Part shown: positions 6,778-14,080 of the stretch, one piece after another | Layout of the letters: each line of letters begins with the position of its first letter | Position numbering within the stretch: the first letter of the stretch is position 1 | From: Candidatus Omnitrophota bacterium | GTDB taxonomy: Bacteria > Omnitrophota > Gorgyraeia > B26-G9 | DNA length: 22,563 nucleotides | Assembly: GCA_023136735.1 (NCBI GenBank) | Contig: JAGLQQ010000169.1 | Location: forward strand, 1 to 22,563 | Direction: 5' to 3' | Program-made: the position numbers and the translations under genes | The notes under the pieces: model-generated | Database searches by the model: none | What the model was told of the DNA's origin: nothing | The model's input: only the letters and a program-made list of their open reading frames with translations

Positions 6778-7559
6778 TATTTTCCCGTTAGTTTTAAGTA
6801 GATCTCAGTAAGTGTTGCCGAATCCGAATGGATCCTCTTGCCTAATTCTTCTTTTGTGCCGAAGCCGAGAATCCTTCCCCTGTTTAGGACTAAGAACCGG
6901 TCACATATTTGCTCGGCCTCAGTAATGTTATGGGTAGCAAACAATATTGTTTTTCCCTGCTGTTTTAAAATAGTTATATATTTGAGCAATTCCAGGCTGG
7001 TATTATAATCCAGGCTTTTTGTCGGCTCATCAAAAAGCAGTATGCCTGGATTGTGCAGCAAGGCGCGGATGAGAGAGAATTTTCTTTTCATCCCTGTGGA
7101 ATAACTGTCAAAACGCTTATCCTGATAATCAACGCCAAAAACTTTAAACAGTTTATTGATGCGTCCCTCGGCTTGCTTTTTGTTGAGTCCATACATTGTT
7201 GAAAAGAAGTCCAGATTCTGCCTGCCGTTTAGCCTCCAGTAGAAATCTCGCTCCTCGGTTGTAACAAGGCCTATGATCGATTTTATTTTCTGATCATCAT
7301 GTTCTGTGGAATATTTATTTATTTTAACTGTTCCTGTATCAGGCAGAATCAATGTAGAGATAATTTTTAAAAGCGTAGTTTTGCCCGCGCCGTTGGTTCC
7401 GAGTACTCCGATAATGCTTTTGCCGGGCAGCGATAGGTTTATATTCTCAAGCGCGCAAACAGGAGTATTTTTAAAATTAAAACTCAGGATTTTTCTCCAG
7501 GCAAGGGGAGGATAGAATGACTTGCTGACGTTCTTAAGTTCGATAAGTATTGTGTTCAT
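6777..7559 (-). CDS. ABC transporter ATP-binding protein
   Basis: The 260-residue protein has all ABC ATPase motifs: Walker A GTNGAGKTT, Q-loop region (IGLVTTEERDF), signature YSTGMKRKF (a degenerate form of LSGGQ, common in the ABC-A/CcmA-like drug and antibiotic exporters), Walker B ILLFDEPT and the switch histidine in ATHN. It pairs with the permease that overlaps it by one base. No Shine-Dalgarno is visible before the start codon, and a candidate promoter lies so close that the message would be nearly leaderless. It stands next to, but is transcribed against, the RiPP genes, so export of their product is the most economical role. Confidence 0.9.
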   Translation of the reverse strand: MNTILIELKNVSKSFYPPLAWRKILSFNFKNTPVCALENINLSLPGKSIIGVLGTNGAGKTTLLKIISTLILPDTGTVKINKYSTEHDDQKIKSIIGLVTTEERDFYWRLNGRQNLDFFSTMYGLNKKQAEGRINKLFKVFGVDYQDKRFDSYSTGMKRKFSLIRALLHNPGILLFDEPTKSLDYNTSLELLKYITILKQQGKTILFATHNITEAEQICDRFLVLNRGRILGFGTKEELGKRIHSDSATLTEIYLKLTGK

Positions 7560-7568
7560 ACTAACTCA

Positions 7569-7597
7569 AAATAGCAGATAAACAGTCTGTAGTCAAT
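7569..7597 (-). promoter_or_regulatory. Candidate promoter of the ABC exporter operon (minus strand)
   Basis: Read on the minus strand, TTGACT (7597-7592) and TATTTT (7574-7569) are separated by exactly 17 bases. The predicted transcription start, about 7562, is only some three bases before the ATG at 7559. That would give an almost leaderless message, which agrees with the absence of a ribosome binding site. Confidence 0.45.
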
Positions 7598-7673
7598 AAG
7601 CATTAGAAAATTACAAAAGATGCCGATCTTAATTTGTATTGCGTGTTGAATGAAAGCAACTATAAGCTATACA

Positions 7674-7715
7674 CTAGGCGGGTGCTAGGCGTCTTTCACC
7701 GGCGTCTTTCGTCCT
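7674..7715. repeat. Short degenerate direct repeats between divergent genes
   Basis: GGCGTCTTTC occurs at 7688-7697 and again at 7701-7710, preceded by two TAGGCG-type units (7676-7690). The stretch has no open frame and looks like a decayed low-complexity repeat of the kind scattered through this window. It separates the exporter promoter from the promoter of the next plus-strand gene. Confidence 0.4.
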
Positions 7716-7726
7716 TTGTTTTTGCC

Positions 7727-7756
7727 TTGTCAAATTATCCTGCAATATGATAAAAT
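7727..7756 (+). promoter_or_regulatory. Candidate promoter of the SurA-like gene
   Basis: TTGTCA (7727-7732) and TAAAAT (7751-7756) are separated by 18 bases; an overlapping TATGAT (7746-7751) is an alternative -10. The start of transcription would fall near 7763. That leaves a normal leader of about 50 nt before the ATG at 7814, but only about 12 nt before the upstream ATG at 7775. Confidence 0.45.
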
Positions 7757-7813
7757 AAATGATATTATTAAGTTATGTTTAGGTTAATCCAAAAATGGGG
7801 GTATTTTGTTATT

Positions 7814-9217
7814 ATGAAGCTAAAGTATTTTTATCTGCACAATATTATTATTGTCTTTTTAGTTTTTTTCTTTTTCTGCATAAATTTAAGTCTCGCCCAA
7901 ACTCAAGACGCGGCTGAGCCTCAGATAGCAGGAAAAATATTCGGGGTTGAGGTGCCTGCCAGTAATTATTATTTTGCCAAAAGAGCCGTGATTTCTTTTG
8001 GCGCGAAATGGAGAGGGACACCTAAAGACGAGAAAGAGCTGGAAGAGCTGGTATGGCAGGAACTGCTTTTTTCCTTTGAGTCTTTCAGGCAAGAGATACA
8101 GGCAAGCCCTGAGGAGATAGATGAGGAAATAGAAAAACTTTTACAGGCCAGCAAAGTAGAATTTAAATGGCGGATAGACAAAGAGGCATATCAGAATTGG
8201 GTTAAAGATACCTTGCATACAGATATAGATGCGTTTCGGAATCAGCTTGAGCATCTGGTAAAACTTGAGAAATTGCGCAAGCAGACTTTAGATAGTTTTG
8301 ATCCTAAGGTTTCCCAAGAAGAGGCTTATCAAAAGTTTCTCGATGAGTACAATACACTTATGGTGGAATTGAAGCAGTTTGATGAGCAAAAACAGGCGGA
8401 AGAGTTTCACGAGAAATCTATCATTCCTGCTTCAACAAAAGAAACAGAGGAGCTGATCTGGAATGATATGCTTATTTCCTATGAGGCAGCAAAAAGAGAG
8501 ATCAAGGCAGATGATGAGGAGACCAATAAAGAGATCATAAAGCTTCTGCGCAGTTATGAGGCTAAGTTTAACTGGAAAGAAGAAGCTGATAAATATGAGG
8601 CGTGGGTAAAAGAGACATTCAATGTCTCAAGCGAGGTTTTTAAGAATAACATTGCTCAGCTTGTTGCGATTGAAACGCTTAGGCTGAAAATCATTTCCAA
8701 GGAAGAGCCGGAAATTAAAGAAAAACAGCAATTCCAGCAATTCCTGGAAAAAAACAAGATGATTTCTATTGCCTACAGCTTATTTTTCGATACATATCTT
8801 GAGTCAAAAGAAGATGTTTTGAGATTCGTTGATTTGCAGGATGCCAAGGCATTTTATGCAAAGATAAAAAGAACTGCTGGATATTGGGAGGATGAAAAAA
8901 GAAAAGATCCCAAGTCTTTTAAAGTTCCAGGCTTCGTAGCTCTTGATTTTCTTATAAATCTTTGGGGTTTTAAAAGTGAAGATGCTTACAAAATGCTTGA
9001 AAAAGACTTAGGCTCATTTTACCCTCCTTCTCCTATTTATAAGGGGTATGGGGTTTTTAAAATATTAAAAATCCGCAGGGCAGCGCCTGAGGAATTTGAT
9101 AAAAGAAGAGATAACTATTTTAGTAAAGTTAAAACAAAAAAGCAGTATGAATTATATAAGCAATGGGTTGAAGAGCTAAAACAAAAAGCCGAAATTGAAA
9201 AATATATACCCCGTTAG
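7814..9217 (+). CDS. Exported SurA/PpiC-like periplasmic chaperone with duplicated helical domain
   Basis: From the ATG at 7814 the protein has 467 residues and begins with a classical signal peptide: MKLKYFYLHN, a long hydrophobic core (11-23), and a likely cut after SLA. An in-frame ATG at 7775 would add 13 residues; I prefer 7814 because of the promoter position and signal-peptide form. Two similar helical blocks follow, about 75-160 and 211-296, each with (E/T)EELxW, then a KxEFxW or KFNW element, then YxxWVK. They look like duplicated SurA N-terminal-type chaperone units. The C-terminal part (about 310-467), with its YGVFKILKIRRA strand and closing amphipathic helix, resembles a degenerate parvulin/PpiC region. 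It probably chaperones outer-membrane or surface proteins; isomerase activity is uncertain. Confidence 0.7.
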   Translation: MKLKYFYLHNIIIVFLVFFFFCINLSLAQTQDAAEPQIAGKIFGVEVPASNYYFAKRAVISFGAKWRGTPKDEKELEELVWQELLFSFESFRQEIQASPEEIDEEIEKLLQASKVEFKWRIDKEAYQNWVKDTLHTDIDAFRNQLEHLVKLEKLRKQTLDSFDPKVSQEEAYQKFLDEYNTLMVELKQFDEQKQAEEFHEKSIIPASTKETEELIWNDMLISYEAAKREIKADDEETNKEIIKLLRSYEAKFNWKEEADKYEAWVKETFNVSSEVFKNNIAQLVAIETLRLKIISKEEPEIKEKQQFQQFLEKNKMISIAYSLFFDTYLESKEDVLRFVDLQDAKAFYAKIKRTAGYWEDEKRKDPKSFKVPGFVALDFLINLWGFKSEDAYKMLEKDLGSFYPPSPIYKGYGVFKILKIRRAAPEEFDKRRDNYFSKVKTKKQYELYKQWVEELKQKAEIEKYIPR

Positions 9218-9276
9218 AGATTTTAAAGAAAGAAAGTTTTGATAACTAGTGCATTGTAATATTAGTTTCTGATGAG

Positions 9277-9567
9277 ATGACAATACCTTCAAATTTGATA
9301 TTGTACGGGACTAATCCTACTGCTCAGACAATAGATGTTCTTGGGCAGACTGACTTTTACGGTGCTGTTTACGCTCCAACTGCTGAAATGAATCTTTCTG
9401 GCCAAGGTGGGCTTTTTGGCTCATTTATAGGTAATGAGGTGACTATAAACGGCCAGGGGGGAGTACATTATGATTCGGCCTTGAGTACATTAACTACCGG
9501 CGGAGCGGCAGCTTATGAGATTACTTCCTTTAAAGACGGACAAACTCCGTATGGTTTATCACAGTAA
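9277..9567 (+). pseudogene. C-terminal fragment of a PilX/DUF7305-like pilus-associated protein
   Basis: The 96 residues match the C-terminal end of pilus-assembly PilX/DUF7305-like proteins: LILYGTNP, then TDFYGAVYAPTAEMNLSGQG, LFGSFIGNEVTINGQGGVHY and DSAL. In full-length members this beta-rich part follows a type IV pilin N-terminus and several hundred residues, all absent here. The frame is open upstream only to a stop at 9247, and no Shine-Dalgarno or signal peptide precedes the ATG at 9277. It is best read as a remnant of a deleted gene, although a short product cannot be excluded. It lies between the chaperone gene and the second radical SAM gene. Confidence 0.6.
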
Positions 9568-9594
9568 TAAATAAGGTGAAAAAAGGATTTTAAT

Positions 9595-10752
9595 ATGATG
9601 CTTCCATGGAAGAATTTAAGCAGATTCTGTTCTAAATTTATAAAACAGCCTCAATACGCAATTCACGTTGCTTCTAAACGCCTACAGGCATTTGTATCCC
9701 ATTCTATAGGTAAAGGGACAAGTCCTACGCCAGAGGCGATCACACTTTTTCTTACCTATAAATGTAATCTTCGCTGTAAAATGTGCGGCCAGTGGGGTGA
9801 AAGCGGAGTTACTAAAACAAAAGCTAAGGATGATGTAAAAGAACAACTTTCTTTTTCTGATCTTAAAAAACTTATAGATAGTGTGAGCTTTTTTAAGCCG
9901 AGCATTACACTTTTTGGCGGAGAACCGTTGCTATATCCCAATTGCATAGAGCTGATTCGATATATAAAACAAAAAGGAATGCATGTGCTAATGATCACTA
10001 ACGCTTCTATGCTAAAGGGCAGGGCGGCTGAACTTGCGCAAGCAGGACTTGATGAACTCAATGTTTCGCTTGATGGGGGAGAAAAATTGCATGATACTAT
10101 TCGGGGTATGGAAGGGCTTTTTAAAAACATTACTGATGGCTTGAAAGAGCTTAAAAGTTATAAGCAGAAAAAGGGGCTAAAAAAGCCGTTGGTTAATCTG
10201 CAGTGTACTATTACAAAATATAATTATCTGAATTTAGAAGAATTTCTTGATGTTGCGCTTGATATTGGGGCTAATTCGCTAACATTCCATAATCTTATTT
10301 TTTTAGGCAATGATTTAATTGAAAAACAGAAATATTATGATGAACAGTTGCAATGTTCATCAGATGGCTGGAAGGGGTTTGTGTTTACCCCTGAGATAGA
10401 TCCGGAAATATTATTTACTGTTATACAGAAGATAAAAAGCCGGAAAACTTTATTTGCAATTGATTTTTACCCGAATTTTTCTCAAAAGGGTTTAAAGGAA
10501 TATTATAATAATCCTTCTTATTTGCCCTCAGAATACCCAAGACGGTGTTTAAGCCCATGGGTTTGCGCTTATGTTTTTCCGGATGGGGATGTTCGCCCAT
10601 GTCTTAATTCCACATACGCTTTTGGGAATATAAATAGGGATGAATTCACAACTATCTGGAACAGCGAAAAAGCGGTTAAATTCAGGGGATTGCTTAAAAA
10701 GAGCGAGCTTTTTCCGGCTTGTGTTCGCTGCACAGAATTATATAGATATTAA
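9595..10752 (+). CDS. Radical SAM protein with SPASM-type C-terminus
   Basis: The 385-residue protein carries the radical SAM motif CNLRCKMC (C57, C61, C64) in a typical TYKCNLRC context, the GGEPLLYP segment around 107-114 and NVSLDGG in the strand/loop region. A SPASM-type C-terminal region has cysteines at 318, 324, 336, 376 and 379. Residues 1-45 form a basic N-terminal extension before the barrel. Proteins of this kind are common in polysaccharide and peptide loci, and the substrate is not evident here. No PqqD-like partner or precursor peptide gene is visible beside it. A purine-rich AAAGGA lies upstream of the ATG pair at 9595 and 9598. Confidence 0.85.
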   Translation: MMLPWKNLSRFCSKFIKQPQYAIHVASKRLQAFVSHSIGKGTSPTPEAITLFLTYKCNLRCKMCGQWGESGVTKTKAKDDVKEQLSFSDLKKLIDSVSFFKPSITLFGGEPLLYPNCIELIRYIKQKGMHVLMITNASMLKGRAAELAQAGLDELNVSLDGGEKLHDTIRGMEGLFKNITDGLKELKSYKQKKGLKKPLVNLQCTITKYNYLNLEEFLDVALDIGANSLTFHNLIFLGNDLIEKQKYYDEQLQCSSDGWKGFVFTPEIDPEILFTVIQKIKSRKTLFAIDFYPNFSQKGLKEYYNNPSYLPSEYPRRCLSPWVCAYVFPDGDVRPCLNSTYAFGNINRDEFTTIWNSEKAVKFRGLLKKSELFPACVRCTELYRY

Positions 10753-10810
10753 GGATAGGGTGTAAATAATGGGGTGTGGGGTTTAGGGAATAGGGTGTAA
10801 AAGGTGTAAA
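10753..10810. repeat. G-rich degenerate repeat, left flank of the S23 gene
   Basis: The stretch is a run of imperfect units such as ATAGGGTGTAA, GGGGTGTGGGG and TTTAGGGAATAGGGTG. It is strongly strand-biased for G. A matching C-rich sequence lies just past the S23 gene at 11186-11218, so the two form a degenerate inverted repeat around that gene (for example GGGTTTAGGGA against GGGCTTAGGGT, 9 of 11). The same vocabulary, TAGGGTGTAGGGTGTAG, recurs at 14023-14039. Confidence 0.6.
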
Positions 10811-10814
10811 AAAG

Positions 10815-11171
10815 ATGATAAAAAATTATAAAGATTTAGAAGTTTGGAAAAGGGCGATTAATTTAGTAAGCTTAGTTTATGCTATAACAAAAGGTTTTCC
10901 AAAGGAAGAGTTATTTGGTTTAACTAACCAAATGAGAAGATGTGCTGTTTCTGTTCCATCCAATATTGCTGAAGGTTGGATGCGACAATATCGAAAGGAA
11001 TACATTCAGTTTATTCATCATTCACTAGGTTCCTGCGGAGAATTGGAAACGCAAATTATAATTGCAGCGGATCTGAATTATATAGATAAGGATAGTAGAG
11101 ATACTTGTTTAGAAGAGTTGACTGTTATTATCAAAATGCTTCGTGCTTTATTGAAAGGACTCCGTAAATAA
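10815..11171 (+). CDS. S23/IVP four-helix-bundle protein
   Basis: The 118-residue protein matches the 23S rRNA-intervening-sequence (IVP, S23) family: YKDLEVWKRAINLV, then FPKEELFGLTNQMRRCAVSV followed by PSNIAEGW, then EYIQFIHHSLGSCGELETQ. The family folds as a four-helix bundle that forms oligomers. It was first found inside 23S rRNA intervening sequences and is now known as a stand-alone gene in many genomes, with unclear function. Here it is not in an rRNA gene but sits between a radical SAM gene and a glycosyltransferase, flanked by inverted G-rich/C-rich repeats, which suggests insertion as a unit. Its TAA shares its last base with the next gene's ATG. AAGGTG (10801-10806) may serve as ribosome binding site. 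Confidence 0.9.
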   Translation: MIKNYKDLEVWKRAINLVSLVYAITKGFPKEELFGLTNQMRRCAVSVPSNIAEGWMRQYRKEYIQFIHHSLGSCGELETQIIIAADLNYIDKDSRDTCLEELTVIIKMLRALLKGLRK

Positions 11172-12373
11172 TGATAAGCAGTACTCCAAACCCCAAACTC
11201 CAAACCCTAAGCCCTAAGATCAGAGTTGCTCAAATAATTACTCGTATGGATTGGGGCGGGGCGCCTGATATTATTCGAATTATTTGTAAAAATCTTGATC
11301 CTGAAATTTATGATGTGATTTTGATCAGCGGCCCAAGTGAGCATTTAACTCAAAAAACAGTGGAGTTTTTTGGAGAGTTTGTAAATAATCTAAAGATAGT
11401 TAAGAGTTTACAGAGAGATATTCATCCGCTGCTTGATCTTAAGGCGTTCTGGAAGTTGTTGAGGCTATTTAAAAAGGAAAAATTTGATATTGTCCATACT
11501 CATACGGCTAAAGCTGGATGTCTGGGGAGGATAGCAGCAAAGCTTGCAGGGATAAAGGTAATCGTGCATACGTCGCATGGGCATAATTTTTATGGATACT
11601 TCAACCCAGTTTTTAGTAAGTGTTTAGTTTGTGTCGAACGGATTTTAAGTTCTCTGACGGATAAGATTATCACACTGACTATGTTAGAGCAAAGAGATTT
11701 GCTGCGGTTTAAGGTAGCAGCAAAGGAAAAAATAGAAGTTGCGCATACGGCAGTTGAATCAAGTAATATTAATAAAGAAGATCTCCAAAAAAGTGTTTTA
11801 TTGAAAAAGGAATTGGGGATCAATAACGGCAAAATTATTGTTGGTATGGTTGGTAGGCTTGAATTGATTAAAGGAGTTAAATATTTTATTGAAGCTGCTA
11901 TACAGATAGCCGATAAATTTAAGAATGTCCAGTTTCTCTTGGTGGGTGAAGGCAGTTTGAAACAGGATTTAGAGCAAAGAGTTAAACAGGCTAAATTAGA
12001 AGACCGCTTTGTTTTTAGCGGGTGGCGTGAGGATGTAATAGATATTATGCTTCTTATGGATATGATGGTGCTTGCTTCTTTGAATGAAGCGGTGGGAATT
12101 GTGCTGATAGAAGCGCAGGGATTGGGAATCCCTGTGATTGCGAGTGCGGTAGGCGGAATACCTGAGGTTGTAGAGGATGGTAAAAGTGGAATACTTGTTG
12201 CGCCTAAAGATATAAACGGATTTTATGATGCTATGGCATTGCTGATTGAGGATGAGTCTAAGAGAATAGCGATGGCAGAAGCAGCAATTAAATTTGAGCG
12301 GGATAAATATGATCCGGCTGATCTTTGCCGGATAATTGCGCGGACATACGATATGTTGTTAAACAGCAATTAG
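11171..12373 (+). CDS. GT4-family glycosyltransferase
   Basis: The 400-residue protein is a GT-B retaining glycosyltransferase of family 4. The N-terminal domain has the start KIRVAQIITRMDWGGAP (16-32) and HTHTAKAG then VHTSHGHNF. The C-terminal domain has VGMVGRLELIKGV, LVGEGSLK and the nucleotide-sugar motif LNEAVGIVLIEAQGLGIPVI, whose two glutamates form the EX7E signature. It probably adds a sugar to a lipid-linked oligosaccharide at the inner membrane face. Residues 1-15 (MISSTPNPKLQTLSP) are not family-like; they are encoded by the C-rich repeat at 11186-11218. No other ATG lies between that repeat and the conserved region, so the insertion seems to supply the start codon. AAAGGA (11154-11159) is a possible Shine-Dalgarno. 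Confidence 0.9.
   Translation: MISSTPNPKLQTLSPKIRVAQIITRMDWGGAPDIIRIICKNLDPEIYDVILISGPSEHLTQKTVEFFGEFVNNLKIVKSLQRDIHPLLDLKAFWKLLRLFKKEKFDIVHTHTAKAGCLGRIAAKLAGIKVIVHTSHGHNFYGYFNPVFSKCLVCVERILSSLTDKIITLTMLEQRDLLRFKVAAKEKIEVAHTAVESSNINKEDLQKSVLLKKELGINNGKIIVGMVGRLELIKGVKYFIEAAIQIADKFKNVQFLLVGEGSLKQDLEQRVKQAKLEDRFVFSGWREDVIDIMLLMDMMVLASLNEAVGIVLIEAQGLGIPVIASAVGGIPEVVEDGKSGILVAPKDINGFYDAMALLIEDESKRIAMAEAAIKFERDKYDPADLCRIIARTYDMLLNSN
11186..11218. repeat. C-rich degenerate repeat, right flank of the S23 gene, inside a coding start
   Basis: Successive units CCAAACCCCAAACTCCAAACCCTAAGCCCTAAG run along the first codons of the glycosyltransferase gene. Reverse-complemented they give TTAGGG/TTTGGGG-like units that resemble the G-rich flank at 10753-10810, with opposite strand bias on the two sides of the S23 gene. 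Confidence 0.55.
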
Positions 12374-12557
12374 GTTACCCCGCCAAAGGTGTGGGCGGTT
12401 AGAAAAATCGAATAATGAGAGACGTAAAATCAGTTAATAGTTACAAGTTATGAATTATTAATGTATTATATATGATTATAATTTGGTGTTAAAAAAATTA
12501 GCACCAGCGGGTTTTTCGGAAGTGAAAAAAACAAATAGGATAAAGCGAACCGTAATT

Positions 12558-14006
12558 ATGAATATAAAAAATATATATAGCCTAATATTTGTGTTTTTTT
12601 GCTGTGGTTTGTTTTTGCCGGCGCAAGATGCTAAGTCGGCAGAAAGATTAATGCAGGTGCCGACGCTTATTCAAATAAGCTCAAAAGTAAGTGACGGCAG
12701 GTTGGAACTATCCGAGATAGTTTCAGCTGCTAAAAAATCCGGGATGAAGGCGGTTATATTCACTGATCGCGACATAATGCGTTGGGAATACGGTGTCTGG
12801 CCGCTGCGCAATATTGTAAAGAAAGCTGTGGTTAATAATTCTATTGCTGTCTGTGGAATGAAAAAGTATTTAGGTGCGATTGAAAGACTTCAGGAAGGAA
12901 ATCCTGATATGGTGCTTATCCCTGGAGTTGAGACAACGCCTTTTTATTACTGGAGCGGAAGCCTTTTTAGGCTGAATATGGCTTTGCATAATGCGCATAA
13001 GCATATGCTGGTTTTTGGTTTTAATAAAGCTTCGCAGTTTAAAAATCTGCCTACAGTTAATAATAGATTTACAGCATATAACAAGTTTGGTTTTTTGGAT
13101 ATATTGCTTTTGTGGCCAATTCTTATTATTGTCTGGGGTCTTTCTCTTTTTAGAAAGGAAATGCGTTTTTTGGGAGTGGGAATTTTCGCATTAGGTGTTT
13201 TGTTTGCTATTAATAATCTGCCTTTTAAAAAGCCGCTTTTTGATCAATATCATGGGCAGCAGGGGGTATTGCCGTATCAGGCCTTGATAGATTATGTGAA
13301 CACAGAGCAAGGCCTGAGTTTTTGGGCTCATCCTGAGGCTGAATATGAACTTAAGACAGATCATGTGACGGTTATTACTAAAGAGCATTCTCAAGACCTT
13401 CTGCAAACACATGGGTACAGTGGTTTTTGTGTGTTTCCGGAAGGGTACAAACTGGTCGGTAAACCAGGGGGTATCTGGGATACAGTGCTTAGTGAATATG
13501 TTAATGGCAAACGCAAATATCCTGTATGGGCAATTGGCGGGCTTGCATATGATTATTATGGAGATATTGAAAAGGATTTAAAAATTTTACGCAATGTTGT
13601 TTTGGTTGATAAACTTGATCAGGCCAATGTGTTAAAATCAATCAAAGAGGGCAGCCTTTATGTGGTTAGAGGCGAAATGTCATCAGAATTTGTCATGAAT
13701 AAATTCGAGGCAGTTGATACATATTATTCTCTTAGAAAAACCATGGGGCAGACTCTTAAGCTTAAAGGTGATGCGCCTTTGATCCGAATAGACTGCGGTT
13801 TTAATGACAATCGAGAGCAAGAACTCAATATTAAGCTGATAAGTAACGGCAAATTAATAAAGATCTTCAAGCAAAAGACTCCTGTAAATATTAAATATGT
13901 AGATATTGACTTTGTAAAGCAGCAAAAGGCTTATTACAGAGTTGAGATTACCGGCAAAGGTTTGCATGTTATAACTAACCCGATATTCGTGGAAAAGAAA
14001 GGATAA
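12558..14006 (+). CDS. PHP-domain-like membrane protein with altered metal motif
   Basis: From the ATG at 12558 the protein has 482 residues and starts with a signal/anchor (MNIKNIYSLIFVFFCCGLFL). Residues 40-135 follow the PHP phosphoesterase pattern, but the usual HxHxxxSDG is replaced by IQISSKVSDG, and the usual TDHD by FTDRD. IPGVET and FWAHPEA keep their positions. Two hydrophobic helices (about 178-195 and 202-218: FLDILLLWPILIIVWGLSLF, then FLGVGIFALGVLFAI) are inserted within the fold, and about 150 residues of beta-rich sequence close the protein. The frame is open from a TTG at 12483, but the ATG gives a normal signal peptide. With first-site histidines missing, hydrolase activity is doubtful. 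It may bind or present polysaccharide, given the locus. Confidence 0.65.
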   Translation: MNIKNIYSLIFVFFCCGLFLPAQDAKSAERLMQVPTLIQISSKVSDGRLELSEIVSAAKKSGMKAVIFTDRDIMRWEYGVWPLRNIVKKAVVNNSIAVCGMKKYLGAIERLQEGNPDMVLIPGVETTPFYYWSGSLFRLNMALHNAHKHMLVFGFNKASQFKNLPTVNNRFTAYNKFGFLDILLLWPILIIVWGLSLFRKEMRFLGVGIFALGVLFAINNLPFKKPLFDQYHGQQGVLPYQALIDYVNTEQGLSFWAHPEAEYELKTDHVTVITKEHSQDLLQTHGYSGFCVFPEGYKLVGKPGGIWDTVLSEYVNGKRKYPVWAIGGLAYDYYGDIEKDLKILRNVVLVDKLDQANVLKSIKEGSLYVVRGEMSSEFVMNKFEAVDTYYSLRKTMGQTLKLKGDAPLIRIDCGFNDNREQELNIKLISNGKLIKIFKQKTPVNIKYVDIDFVKQQKAYYRVEITGKGLHVITNPIFVEKKG

Positions 14007-14076
14007 TAAAGGGTATAGGGAGTAGGGTGTAGGGTGTAGAATTTTTTAATCCTCATCCCCCAATCCTCAAGCCCCA
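14007..14076. repeat. Paired G-rich and C-rich degenerate repeat without cargo
   Basis: TAGGGTGTAGGGTGTAG (14023-14039) lies in a G-rich run at 14011-14039. About ten AT bases later comes a C-rich run (14050-14075, containing CATCCCCCAATCCTC). The arrangement repeats the flanks of the S23 gene at 10.75-11.2 kb but with nothing between the arms. The C-rich arm ends five bases before the WbqC start codon, leaving that gene without a Shine-Dalgarno. Confidence 0.55.
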
Positions 14077-14080
14077 TGTT

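Noticed and set aside
12374..12402. CCGCC...GGCGG hairpin after the glycosyltransferase gene
   Set aside because: Five base pairs, a loose loop and no T-run; may be a decayed repeat.
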